Shown here in pieces: positions 44,888 through 53,926 of a stretch of DNA of 64,000 bases. The stretch lies in the NCBI RefSeq assembly GCF_030812195.1, contig NZ_JAUSSF010000001.1, forward strand, positions 1-64,000, given 5' to 3'. Source of the DNA: Chryseobacterium lathyri (GTDB taxonomy: Bacteria > Bacteroidota > Bacteroidia > Flavobacteriales > Weeksellaceae). The notes beneath the pieces were generated by a model, which was not told the DNA's origin, did no database searches, and saw only the letters and a list, made by a program, of their open reading frames with translations. The position numbers and the translations under genes are program-made. The first letter of the stretch is position 1. Every line of letters starts with the position of its first letter.

Positions 44888-45886
44888 TTAAGGAATTAGT
44901 TTTTTTGGGTTTCTAAGAGAAAAAAGAACAGAGATAATGCCCAGACCAACAATTCCTGCTGTAGCTATTTTTAACGTTTTTTCTGAAGAAAGAAGGGTTT
45001 TTCCATGAATACCCATATTTCCTTTTGATGGCTTTAGTACATTTCCTGCCGTATTCTCATCCGCATTTGCCTTTTTCATGACGAGCCTCATGAGTGATGA
45101 AGATACATTCCTGATCGTTCCGGGAAAAAAAGTATAAAGATTTTTAAATACTACGGAAAACCAATCAGGGTAGCTGGAGTCAACCGGGTTTTTGGCAACC
45201 TTAACAATAGCTTGCGCCAGATCACGAGGATCGAAAGACGGTGGTGGCGTACTCAGTTTTATTCCTGAATAATTAGCTGCATGCTCTATCCCTGAAGACT
45301 TCTGAAACCCCGGATACAGAGCACAGATATGGATGTCAGAATAATTGGATACCTCTCCCTGAAGAGTTTCTACCATGCCCCGGATACCGAATTTTGAAGC
45401 CGTATACGCTGTTCCGTACGGAGCAGGCATCCATCCGCCAATGGAAATATTATTAATAAGAACTCCTTTTTTCTGCTTTTTAAAAATCGGCAGTACGGCG
45501 TGTGCCGAATGTATATACCCCAAAAGATTGGTTTTAATGATCTGATCTATCACTTCAATTGGAGTTTCTTCAAATTTCCCAAATGACAGAACCCCGGCAT
45601 TATTGATCCAGTAATCAATCCGGTTATTCAGAACAAATGCTTTTTCCGCAAGGTGATAAACGTCTTCCGGAACAGAGGTGTCGGTAACAAGGGTAAGGAC
45701 CATGCTGCCGTATTTTCTACAGGCTTCTGCTGTAGCTGTCAGGGCTTCTTCACCCCTTGAAGCAAGAACTAAATCGGCACCTTCTCTGGCGAAAGCCTCT
45801 GCAGTCGCCTTTCCTACACCACTGGATGCTCCTGTGATGACCACTGTTTTCCCAAAAAAGGGGGATTTCTTTTTTTTATCTTTCAT
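44888..45886 (-). CDS. SDR family oxidoreductase with C-terminal membrane helix
   Basis: A 332-residue SDR. Motif GASSGVG (19-25), NNAG at about 95-98, active-site Y161 and K165 (YTASK). Beyond the usual 250 residues there is an extension with a membrane helix near residues 308-326 followed by a short basic tail, so it is likely attached to the inner membrane. It is 22 nt downstream of the type II NADH dehydrogenase gene, suggesting a two-gene operon. The substrate is unknown. Confidence 0.88.
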   Translation of the reverse strand: MKDKKKKSPFFGKTVVITGASSGVGKATAEAFAREGADLVLASRGEEALTATAEACRKYGSMVLTLVTDTSVPEDVYHLAEKAFVLNNRIDYWINNAGVLSFGKFEETPIEVIDQIIKTNLLGYIHSAHAVLPIFKKQKKGVLINNISIGGWMPAPYGTAYTASKFGIRGMVETLQGEVSNYSDIHICALYPGFQKSSGIEHAANYSGIKLSTPPPSFDPRDLAQAIVKVAKNPVDSSYPDWFSVVFKNLYTFFPGTIRNVSSSLMRLVMKKANADENTAGNVLKPSKGNMGIHGKTLLSSEKTLKIATAGIVGLGIISVLFSLRNPKKLIP

Positions 45887-45908
45887 AATTTCTTTTTTTA
45901 GGCAGATA

Positions 45909-47180
45909 TTACTGTTGCTTAGTTGTATTTCTTTTTGGATAAAGAATTAAACGGATGGATGGGTTATTGGTGATAAACAGCCGGAACCAATCCAGTGCTA
46001 ACCTGATTTTGCTTCTGAAGCCCACCAACGGAATAATGTGGATAAACAGCCATGTAAGCCATGCCAGAAAGCCTTTGAAGGAAAATTTGGGGAGATCTAC
46101 TACCGCATTGAATTTTGAAATGATCGCCATACTGCCCTTATCATTATATTTGAAGGGAATAAGTGCTTTTTTGTCTTCAAGCCTGATTAAATTTTTAGCC
46201 AGATTTCTGCCCTGCTGTATTGCTACCTGGGCAAGCTGGGGATGTCCTTTGGGAAAGTTTCTGTCGGTTAGCTGGAGAGAAATATCTCCTACAGCATAGA
46301 TATTTTCCATTTCTTTAACTCTGTTATATTCATCGGTTAAAATTCTTCTTCCCTTTCCGATTCTGTTTTCTGGAATTCCGGGGATTTCCCGTCCTATAAC
46401 TCCGGAGGTCCAGATGAGCGTTTCAGTATCTATCGATGTTCCGTCGGACAGAAGCACCTGGTTATTAATATAGTCTTTTACTGAAACATTAAGAAGGATT
46501 TTTACACCAAGCTCTTGTAAAGTCTTGTAGGAAGTCTGCTGTGCCATTTTACTCATTGGGGAAAGTAGAGTGGGTAATGCATCAATCAGATACAGATTGG
46601 AAAAGCTGAGCTTGATCTCGGGATATTCTTTTTCAGCAATATATTTTCCCATTTCCGCAATCATGCCAGCCAATTCTACACCGGTAGGGCCGCCGCCTGC
46701 TATAACTACATTCTGTAATTTTTCTGCAGTTTTCGGATCTTTATTTCTGGCGGCTTCCTCGAGATTGAGCAGCATGTGATTTCGCAGATAAAGTGCCTCC
46801 TCTATATTTTTCATAGGAAGCGCACATCTCTGTACATTATGCATTCCAAAAAAATTAGACTCCGTACCCAATGCAATAACCAGATAATCATAGGTCAGAT
46901 TTCCCGTATCTGTTTCGATGGTACTGCTTTCAGGATCAACTCTAAGAAGGCTTCCCATGTGAAAATTCACATTTTTGTATTTCGAGAATAATCTCCGGAA
47001 AGGATAGCTGATATTGGATGCCTGAATAAAAGAGGTAGCCACCTGGTAAATAAGTGGAGGAAAGAAATGATAATTGTTCTTATCAACAAGCGTAATAAGA
47101 AATCTGTTGTCATTTTTTAAGGATTTAATAAGATTAATTCCTGCAAATCCTCCACCAACAATAATGATATGCTTTTTCAT
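45909..47180 (-). CDS. Type II NADH dehydrogenase-like FAD oxidoreductase
   Basis: A 423-residue NDH-2-type flavoprotein. FAD motif VGGGFAG (8-14), NAD motif AGGGPTGVELAG, and the YAVGD segment are in order. The C-terminal 70 residues contain a hydrophobic amphipathic region (FLAWLTWLFIHIIPLVGF) used for membrane attachment. NDH-2 enzymes pass electrons from NADH to quinone without pumping protons. First gene of the pair with the SDR; a TATTTTTG element lies upstream at 47228-47235. Confidence 0.9.
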   Translation of the reverse strand: MKKHIIIVGGGFAGINLIKSLKNDNRFLITLVDKNNYHFFPPLIYQVATSFIQASNISYPFRRLFSKYKNVNFHMGSLLRVDPESSTIETDTGNLTYDYLVIALGTESNFFGMHNVQRCALPMKNIEEALYLRNHMLLNLEEAARNKDPKTAEKLQNVVIAGGGPTGVELAGMIAEMGKYIAEKEYPEIKLSFSNLYLIDALPTLLSPMSKMAQQTSYKTLQELGVKILLNVSVKDYINNQVLLSDGTSIDTETLIWTSGVIGREIPGIPENRIGKGRRILTDEYNRVKEMENIYAVGDISLQLTDRNFPKGHPQLAQVAIQQGRNLAKNLIRLEDKKALIPFKYNDKGSMAIISKFNAVVDLPKFSFKGFLAWLTWLFIHIIPLVGFRSKIRLALDWFRLFITNNPSIRLILYPKRNTTKQQ

Positions 47181-47549
47181 GTTAATTGATATTTGGAATT
47201 GTTTTGATTATCCTCCAATAATGGCACCAAAAATAGATCAGTTATGTTACAGTTAACTTAACAAGAGATCTGCAATGCAATGTTTCAATGCTTCTATATA
47301 GTTATACAAAAGGGATGGATATGATTCCTGCTATTATAAAACCGTGTTGTTTCAATTTACCATCAGGCATGTTAATCTTTCATAAAATTAGTAAACAACC
47401 ATCATTTGCATTATTATTTCGATCATAATCTGTTGACTTTTTTGTTTAAAATTTTTTGTAACAATAAATGAATATGGCTTGCTTTTTGATATTAGATAAC
47501 CACTAATTTTTACTAAGATGTTCATTACTTAACAATAAAATTTTAAGAT
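47181..47549. other. Divergent intergenic region between NDH-2 and Crp/Fnr genes
   Basis: 369 bp with no credible gene. It contains the minus-strand -7 element at 47228-47235 and AT-rich DNA near the Crp/Fnr start, with no clear TAnnTTTG on the plus strand. Short palindrome-like words such as GTTAACTTAAC (about 47252-47262) may be regulator sites, but I cannot assign them. Confidence 0.5.
47228..47235 (-). promoter_or_regulatory. -7 element (TATTTTTG) of the NDH-2/SDR operon
   Basis: An exact TAnnTTTG match on the minus strand, 47 nt upstream of the start codon at 47180. No well-spaced -33 TTG. Confidence 0.5.
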
Positions 47550-48146
47550 ATGATAATCAGTGAAGACCTTTTGTTAGCTTATGGAGGTGAATATGAAAGC
47601 TATTCACCTAATGAAACTATTTTTAGTGAAGGAAGCTTTGCTAAATTTTATTTTCAAATTGTTAATGGTGTTGTAGAGCTCAATAATTACCATGAGGATG
47701 GAAAAGAATTCACACAGAATATTCTTTCTGATGGACAGAGTATTGGAGAATCATTGCTTTTTAACGATAAGCCTTATCCCATGAATGCTGTTGCTAAAAC
47801 GCAATGCACCATCCTGAAATTGTCTCAGTCAGACTTCTTTTCACTTATTCATCAAAATAAGGACGTTATGATGGATATGTTTCGATGCATGGCAGACCGG
47901 CTTTATTATAAATATTTAATGCTTTTTAATATCTCATCTACGGATCCACAGTTCAAGATCAAAACGATCATGGACTATTTAAAGGCGACCCAGTGTAATG
48001 ATCGTAACCAGGCTTTTCAGGTGCCTTACACCAGACAGCAGATTGCAAATCTTACAGGATTACGTGTTGAAACGGTCATAAGAACTGTTAAGAAAATGGA
48101 AAGCGAAAATATGGTGAAAATTGAAGGTCGGAAAATATTTTATTAA
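47550..48146 (+). CDS. Crp/Fnr family transcriptional regulator
   Basis: A 198-residue regulator. The cyclic-nucleotide-binding-like beta barrel covers residues about 10-115 (FQIVNGVVEL, DGQSIGESLLF), followed by the dimer helix and a C-terminal HTH (YTRQQIANLTGLRVETVIRTVKKM) at about 150-185. There are no cysteines arranged as an Fnr iron-sulfur cluster. It is adjacent to the stress/redox block and could regulate it, but no operator was identified. Confidence 0.92.
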   Translation: MIISEDLLLAYGGEYESYSPNETIFSEGSFAKFYFQIVNGVVELNNYHEDGKEFTQNILSDGQSIGESLLFNDKPYPMNAVAKTQCTILKLSQSDFFSLIHQNKDVMMDMFRCMADRLYYKYLMLFNISSTDPQFKIKTIMDYLKATQCNDRNQAFQVPYTRQQIANLTGLRVETVIRTVKKMESENMVKIEGRKIFY

Positions 48147-48198
48147 AGCTTTTTCAAACCATTTTCTATTAATGTATTGATTATAAATTGAATAAAAA

Positions 48199-48237
48199 AA
48201 CAACTAACGCCATGTGATTCATATGGCGTTAGTTGTT
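48199..48237 (-). terminator. Terminator of the response-regulator operon
   Basis: A 15-bp perfect stem (48199-48213 with 48223-48237). Read on the minus strand it is followed by a T run (plus-strand A run 48194-48200). It terminates the kinase/response-regulator transcript. Confidence 0.85.
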
Positions 48238-48273
48238 AACTGTATTATAATCCAGTCTTATTTTCATTGGTTA

Positions 48274-48903
48274 TCATGTTCGGACTAATCCGTATTCCAT
48301 TGCTAATTTTATTGCAGTACTTAAGTTGGAGGTTTTGAATTTGACAATCAGATTTTTGCGGTGGCTTTCTACTGTATGCGGGCTTATGCATAATTTATCC
48401 GCTATTTGAATTGTGGTAAGACCTGAAGATGCTTCTATTAAAATTTCCTTTTCCCTGCGGGTCAGTTTGGGAACTGCATTTAATCCGGAATTCGTTTTCA
48501 TCTCTACAATTCTTTTTGTTTGATTGCATAAGAACTTTTCACCCTTAAGTATCGTTTGTATTCCGGAAATTATTTCGGTCACCGAAGCATTCTTCTGTAT
48601 GTATCCCATAGCTCCTTCTTCCAAGGTGCTATTGATAACTGCAAACTCATTGTGTACGCTCAAAATGATGATTTGTGTACCAGGATATTTTTTTAATATA
48701 GGTTTAATAAAATCAATACTGTTGCCATCGGAGAGATTAATATCAAGTAACAATACATCTAAAGTCTGGTTTTCTAAACCTGAAAAAAGCTCACTTGAAG
48801 AGGAATAGCAGCCGACTACCGTAAAATTCTCCTGTTGGGAAAGAATATTTTTTAAGCCTTCCAGCAATAATGGGTGATCATCGGTTATAGCAATTTTAAT
48901 CAT
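48274..48903 (-). CDS. NarL/FixJ (LuxR-type) response regulator
   Basis: A 209-residue response regulator, started at 48903 (MIKIAITDDHP). A frame extended to 48933 overlaps the kinase gene and lacks the family N-terminus. Acidic pocket D8/D9, phosphoacceptor D54 in LLLDINLSDG, and a C-terminal LuxR HTH (LTRREKEIL, then CISPHTVESHRKNL). It starts 7 nt after the kinase stop and is therefore its cognate partner. Targets are unknown. Confidence 0.93.
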   Translation of the reverse strand: MIKIAITDDHPLLLEGLKNILSQQENFTVVGCYSSSSELFSGLENQTLDVLLLDINLSDGNSIDFIKPILKKYPGTQIIILSVHNEFAVINSTLEEGAMGYIQKNASVTEIISGIQTILKGEKFLCNQTKRIVEMKTNSGLNAVPKLTRREKEILIEASSGLTTIQIADKLCISPHTVESHRKNLIVKFKTSNLSTAIKLAMEYGLVRT

Positions 48904-48910
48904 AAACTGT

Positions 48911-51148
48911 TTATTTTGGAAATTTGATTTCAATGTTGGTTCCTATATTGATCTGGGATTCTATGTGTATGGTACCTTTCAGAAACTCAACGCGTGAACG
49001 GATATTATGAAATCCCGCAGAATGCGAATGATTCAAAATGTTTATATCAAATCCTTTTCCATCATCCTCTACGATAATGACATAATCAGATTCATTTTCG
49101 ATGAACTGGATAATGATTTCATGCGCTGTGGCGTGCTTTATAGCATTGTTTACTAACTCCTGAATGATCCTGTATACAAGCAGCTGGCTGTCCAATGGCA
49201 GCTGAGCCGAATAATGTAAAAACTGAACATCAACATCCAGCTTCGGAGTGGTCATTCGGGAAACATATTCCATCAATGTTTCCTGAAGACCATACTTTAG
49301 CAGCAAATCCGGCATAAGATTATGCGCAACGTGGCGGAGTTCATCAACCGCTATATCAATCTGTTCCATTGATCTTTCTATTTGCAGCTGATGATGATCA
49401 TTAGATGTATCCTTTAATAAAAACAGATTCATTTTGGTTCCGGAAAGTAAACTTCCGAGGCCATCGTGCAGATCCCGGGCTATTCTTCCCCGTTCTTGTT
49501 CCTGGCCTTCCAGCATCACCGTAAGGTTGGATATTCTTGAGTTCTGCATCACTTTTTCCATTTCAAGGAGATGTAATTTTTCCTGTTGTTTTATGCCTTT
49601 TGCTCTTTGAAAATAGGCATACAGCAATAAGATAAGCAATAAAGAAACAGAGGTGGTCAAACCGATATAAAATTTATTGATTTTCTCTTTATAGTCGACT
49701 CTGGCTTTATAGAGATCTACTTCTCGTTTCCTATTAAAAGATTCAAGTTGTGATAAACGAAGTTCCTGGGCTTTTTTACTGTTTTCTATTTCAGTAAATT
49801 CCAGTTTTCTAAATTGATTCTCTTTCGTTAATTCAAGATTCTCCAATTTCTGAGCCTGCTGTACACTATGCCAGCTCATTTCCTTAAGCCGTTGTTCTTG
49901 CTTTTCAGATGCTAATTGTAGCCGGAGCAATTGCTGTTTTTGCTTCTCCCTTTCATACTGGACCTCCAGTTTTTTACCCAAGGCAGCATTTTTTTCATCA
50001 TAAATTTGTTTAAAGGTTTCTAAATAAGCTTTTTGATAAAATATGGCTTCTTTAAAATTATTTTCATTTTGAAATAGCTGTGAGAGATTTTCAAAAATTG
50101 ACAGTTTGATATTCGGATTAGTGACTTTGTCATATTCTGATTCTGCAAGTGCTGTCAGCAGATACTTTTTTGCTTCCTCTTTATTATCATTCTTCAAAGC
50201 TATTTCTGCCAAAAGACCATTGGCAGAGGCTACATGGTCATGATTTCCTGTAGCAATACCCTGGGCTTTAGCTAAATTGGCATAATACAGAACCTTATCC
50301 TTGTAGGATTCAGGGAAATAATTTAAATATAAATTAGCCAGATTTATTGCGACAAAAGAAAGGTTGGAAGGGATAGGCATGCGTGCCTTGTTGGCTTTAT
50401 AAGTTTCCACCGCTTTGAGATAGTAAGATTCAGCTTGGGAGATAAAAGTCTTATTGGTGGTAGATTCATAGCGCTTTTCGTACATATATCCCATGGCCAT
50501 ATAAGCATCAAACAAATTTATAGGATCATTCTGCTGCAGGGAAATTTCCAATAATAACTTACTGTATTTCTCCTGCAGTGGGAAGTCATTCCAATCGGCG
50601 TAAATACTATTTAGCTCCCGGTATACAGACGCTTTTCTATTATTTAAGCTTTCAGAATAGGGTGCTTTTTCATAAAATGACAATGCTTTCAAAAAATAGC
50701 GAACGGCTTCAGCCTCTTTATTATTACGTTCATGGATCCAGCCAAGCCCATAAGCTACATATCCTTTTGTTTCCGGATCTTTTGTTTTTGCTTCATAGAA
50801 TTGGGCAAACCTGCAAGCATTTTCATAGGCTTTAACATGATCCAACAATCTATAGTTTATGGCTGCAATAATGTATAAATACGCAGCATATTTTCCGTCC
50901 GTTACCTTTTTTGCATAAGCAATATTTTCATTTAAAACGGCAAAAGCCTTATCTTCCTGTTTATTGAAGAAAAGAGCTTGTGCATACTTCCCGGTAATCA
51001 ACATTCGCTGAGGGCTTCCCGGGTTATACTTTTTGTATTGCTGTTCCAGACTGTTGTGAAGTTCCTGGGCTGATGTGGCCTGACCAGCTAACACAAGACA
51101 TAAAAAGGCAATATAGAAGCGTAAAAAAGAAAAAAAATTGATCGGCAT
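48911..51148 (-). CDS. TPR-containing sensor histidine kinase (HisKA_3 type)
   Basis: A 745-residue protein with a signal peptide, a large extracytoplasmic tetratricopeptide-repeat region (about 30-390), a long coiled coil (about 390-490), one membrane helix (about 493-513), a HisKA_3 dimerisation domain with phosphoacceptor H561 in ARDLHDGLGSLL, and an HATPase domain (ELVNNAIKHA, VEDDGKGFD). The layout is common in Bacteroidetes, where TPR sensors face the periplasm. It is upstream of its response regulator in one operon. The signal is unknown. Confidence 0.93.
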   Translation of the reverse strand: MPINFFSFLRFYIAFLCLVLAGQATSAQELHNSLEQQYKKYNPGSPQRMLITGKYAQALFFNKQEDKAFAVLNENIAYAKKVTDGKYAAYLYIIAAINYRLLDHVKAYENACRFAQFYEAKTKDPETKGYVAYGLGWIHERNNKEAEAVRYFLKALSFYEKAPYSESLNNRKASVYRELNSIYADWNDFPLQEKYSKLLLEISLQQNDPINLFDAYMAMGYMYEKRYESTTNKTFISQAESYYLKAVETYKANKARMPIPSNLSFVAINLANLYLNYFPESYKDKVLYYANLAKAQGIATGNHDHVASANGLLAEIALKNDNKEEAKKYLLTALAESEYDKVTNPNIKLSIFENLSQLFQNENNFKEAIFYQKAYLETFKQIYDEKNAALGKKLEVQYEREKQKQQLLRLQLASEKQEQRLKEMSWHSVQQAQKLENLELTKENQFRKLEFTEIENSKKAQELRLSQLESFNRKREVDLYKARVDYKEKINKFYIGLTTSVSLLLILLLYAYFQRAKGIKQQEKLHLLEMEKVMQNSRISNLTVMLEGQEQERGRIARDLHDGLGSLLSGTKMNLFLLKDTSNDHHQLQIERSMEQIDIAVDELRHVAHNLMPDLLLKYGLQETLMEYVSRMTTPKLDVDVQFLHYSAQLPLDSQLLVYRIIQELVNNAIKHATAHEIIIQFIENESDYVIIVEDDGKGFDINILNHSHSAGFHNIRSRVEFLKGTIHIESQINIGTNIEIKFPK

Positions 51149-51168
51149 TTTTTAGATTGTAAGCACGG

Positions 51169-51176
51169 CAAAGTTA
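51169..51176 (-). promoter_or_regulatory. -7 element (TAACTTTG) of the kinase operon
   Basis: An exact TAnnTTTG match on the minus strand, 20 nt upstream of the start codon at 51148, giving a very short leader. Confidence 0.5.
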
Positions 51177-51291
51177 TTACTTTGCTATTTCTCACTGGTT
51201 ATATTTCATAATCAAATTTGTATAGATGACAATGGATGGATGATCCATTTTATATTTAGAACCAAAACTCGGTATTCTTATTATATTTTTC

Positions 51292-51415
51292 AATCCCTGT
51301 TTTCAGCTAATTTTGGTGATATAATGAAATTTTATTCTTTACATATACTCTAAACATGCAATCCATGTAGAATGATTGGTGTTTCCGTTTAACAAATTAG
51401 CTGAAAACAGGGATT
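51292..51415. repeat. 22-bp perfect inverted repeat enclosing 80 bp
   Basis: The arms 51292-51313 and 51394-51415 are exact reverse complements over 22 bases, and the right arm is followed by a short T run (51414-51418). A transcript crossing it would form a long stem capped by an 80-nt loop. This exceeds a normal terminator. It may be a small mobile element remnant or a structured RNA; no second copy is seen in the window. Confidence 0.75.
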
Positions 51416-51650
51416 TTTTGCAATCTTGATTTTACAGATCTTTGTCGCTGTCATTTCTGACACAAAAAAACACAATGATGAAATTTTATCTATAAAGTAA
51501 TGATTCCATTTTTACAAAGACCGGCCAAGGTTCAATAAAAAGAATTATTATATCGATATTTTCGTGGGAAGGTATTGAAGGAATAAAAAACACTAAAAGC
51601 GCAAATAAGCTGTTATTTATGGCATTTGCTTGTCTAAACCTTAAAAAAAC

Positions 51651-53186
51651 ATGAAAAAATTATTGATGTCAGCGGTTTTTGCCCTGATCGTAAACATTCA
51701 CGCAGGTGCACAGGAAAAAATCTATTTTGATGAAAACTGGGAGAAAACAACTCAGAACAAAATGGAATTTTATCGGGAAACTGAGCATAAGGGCAAACTC
51801 ATTTTAATCAGGGACTTTTATAAAAACGGAACCCTTCAGATGGAGGGTCTTGTTTCGGATGCTACACCGGGAAGTGAAATCTATGAAGGTAAAATTACCT
51901 GGTACAATGCTGAAGGTAAAGTCTTGAGTATAGGAACATACTCCGCAGGGCAACAAGTGGGACCGGCTAAGACTTTTGACGAGCAGGGAAGGCCTTTGGA
52001 GGATCTGATTTATAAAGCTGATGGTAGTTTTACAGGAAAAATATACAGTTATAAAAATCCTGAAGAAATGTCTTATCATAACATTATTACAACCTATGAA
52101 ACTTCCGATAGTTTTAAATCCATTATTTATGACGAGGATATTAAAGGAATCCGCTATGAAACGACTAATGACGGTAAAGGGGCGTTTGAAATAAAATTTT
52201 ATGGCGAAAAAGGAAAATATATAGGAACAAACAGTTCCGGCGATTCCGGCGATAAGGTGACCGTAGAGTATTATCAGAATCCGATGAGGGTTTCCAAAAT
52301 TGAAAAACAAAATAAAGACGGCAAGGTAACAGAAAGTATTATCTATTCCCAGGAAGGGAAAATTTTACAGGAAGAGAGGAAAAACAAAAAAGGCGGCTAT
52401 CAAAAAACGTACGATGAAGCGGGGAAGCAGATAGGCAGTCTTACCTACATCTATGATAAAGAAATAGACTATTACACGCCGCAGGACGGAGAAGAATATC
52501 TGTTTAATTATGACTTTTCCGGATTCACAGCTGTTAATGTTTATAAAAACGGGTCTGCAATCCTGAATAAATATTTTGATGAAAATTGGAAATTATCTTC
52601 TGAGCAGGTGTTAAAGGATGAGGTAACCCAGGAAATCAGATATTACCATCCGGACGGAAAACTCAAAGGAACTGTGACCTATAAAGATGATATGCCCTAT
52701 AATGGTACGCTGTACGAAGGGCTTGTGGAACAGCATTATAAAGAGGGAATTTTAGTGTATTCCAAGTCTTTCAGAGAGGACGAAAAATTAAAAACGGAAA
52801 CAAAGATCAATGCAGATCAGACCGTATATAATTCTGTTGTTTATGATGAAAAAGGAGCAATTGCTTATACCTACAGCCAGCCGGCTGAACAGGGGGATGG
52901 GTTCACAGCGCAGATTGTTCAGTATGCTAAAGGAAAACCTGCTAATAAAGCAGTTGTAAAAAATGGCATCCTTGAAAGCGGAAAACTTAAATACAAATCT
53001 GAATCCGGGTTAAAAGAACTGGAACGCAGTGGAAAATGGATTATTGTAAAAATTTATAATACGGAGGGAAAAATGATTCAGGATTCTAAAATACACGCAG
53101 AAACAGAAGACCCGAATACTGACAGCTTATTAAATACGCAGATCACTGAGGCTGATCTTCAGTACGAATCTTTTGAGACTATATAA
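51651..53186 (+). CDS. Exported MORN/YwqK-like repeat protein
   Basis: A 511-residue protein with a signal peptide (cleavage near AGA-QEK). It is built of repeats of about 20-25 residues of the form YxxDGKLxGTVxY (for example YYHPDGKLKGTVTYKDD, EGKITWYNAEGKVLSIGTY), matching MORN-variant/YwqK-type repeats. These proteins are frequent in Bacteroidetes and some act as antitoxin-like or peptide-binding scaffolds, but no function is established. A TATTTTCG element (51557-51564) is the likely promoter. Confidence 0.8.
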   Translation: MKKLLMSAVFALIVNIHAGAQEKIYFDENWEKTTQNKMEFYRETEHKGKLILIRDFYKNGTLQMEGLVSDATPGSEIYEGKITWYNAEGKVLSIGTYSAGQQVGPAKTFDEQGRPLEDLIYKADGSFTGKIYSYKNPEEMSYHNIITTYETSDSFKSIIYDEDIKGIRYETTNDGKGAFEIKFYGEKGKYIGTNSSGDSGDKVTVEYYQNPMRVSKIEKQNKDGKVTESIIYSQEGKILQEERKNKKGGYQKTYDEAGKQIGSLTYIYDKEIDYYTPQDGEEYLFNYDFSGFTAVNVYKNGSAILNKYFDENWKLSSEQVLKDEVTQEIRYYHPDGKLKGTVTYKDDMPYNGTLYEGLVEQHYKEGILVYSKSFREDEKLKTETKINADQTVYNSVVYDEKGAIAYTYSQPAEQGDGFTAQIVQYAKGKPANKAVVKNGILESGKLKYKSESGLKELERSGKWIIVKIYNTEGKMIQDSKIHAETEDPNTDSLLNTQITEADLQYESFETI

Positions 53187-53326
53187 AATTGAAGATCAAT
53201 TATTCAGTTCTGCTGTATCTTTTATGATACTATTTGATATCCAGAGTATCAATTTGATGCAAAAGATTAATAAACGGCTGGAATACTGAGATCTTTTAAG
53301 CTAAGGTAGTCATGGAATTTTCTAAA

Positions 53327-53743
53327 TTACTGGAGAAGATACCAGATTCCAGCACCAATTGCGGCATAAGCGGTAACGGTAATAATATCAGCTATTGGTT
53401 GTGAAAAGCGTTTTTCTGCAATTTTCTCAGCATTGATCTGGTTCTTATGGAACTTCATGATTTTTTTAGGATTATGTACCGGATGTGCTACCAGACTGTC
53501 GCTTTCCCACTTGTCAACGATTACTTTATAGGATTTACCTTCAACGTCAATTTTAACATTTTTACCGGATGCAAGTTTTTCCTGAATATTGATAGGTGCA
53601 GGTGCTTGTGGTGCGTTCGGACTTTGAGGAGCAGCTGTGTTTTGCTTATTGTCGGCCGCTGGATCCACTTGTTTTTTTACCTGATACGTATAGCAACTGG
53701 TAAGAGAAAATAATACAATGATGAAATAAAAATTCTTTCGCAT
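53327..53743 (-). CDS. Lipoprotein with C-terminal hydrophobic helix
   Basis: A 138-residue protein. The N-terminus has a lipobox SLTSC (C17) after a hydrophobic stretch. A proline/alanine/glutamine-rich linker (APQSPNAPQAPAP) leads to a small beta domain (GKNVKIDVEGKSYKVIVDKW in part), and the last 20 residues are hydrophobic (IITVTAYAAIGAGIWYLL). The combination suggests a protein spanning between two membranes, though this is inference. A TAAATTTG element sits 4 nt before the ATG. Confidence 0.78.
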   Translation of the reverse strand: MRKNFYFIIVLFSLTSCYTYQVKKQVDPAADNKQNTAAPQSPNAPQAPAPINIQEKLASGKNVKIDVEGKSYKVIVDKWESDSLVAHPVHNPKKIMKFHKNQINAEKIAEKRFSQPIADIITVTAYAAIGAGIWYLLQ

Positions 53744-53747
53744 GAGC

Positions 53748-53755
53748 CAAATTTA
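53748..53755 (-). promoter_or_regulatory. -7 element (TAAATTTG) four bases before the ATG
   Basis: An exact TAnnTTTG match on the minus strand with 4 nt between it and the ATG at 53743, the same geometry as at 7879-7886. It predicts a leaderless transcript. Confidence 0.5.
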
Positions 53756-53926
53756 AGAATTAAACGGAATATTTGGGAGTTTGTTTTGAAAGATGGTGGA
53801 TTTTTGGAAAATTCCTGTTGTGCAAAGGCTTTTTGACTTTGAGCTGATAGAATAAAAACAATTCGTTAAAAAGAATCCAATATTAGGGACTTCGGAGAGT
53901 GGGAAGTGGAAATTAGCTCCATAATA

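Larger units (their letters stand above)
51149..51650. other. Intergenic region with a long 22-bp inverted repeat
   Basis: About 500 bp without a gene. It holds the kinase -7 element (51169-51176), the inverted repeat 51292-51415 described separately, a second minus/plus AT-rich stretch, and a TATTTTCG element (51557-51564) that may serve the gene at 51651. Confidence 0.6.
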
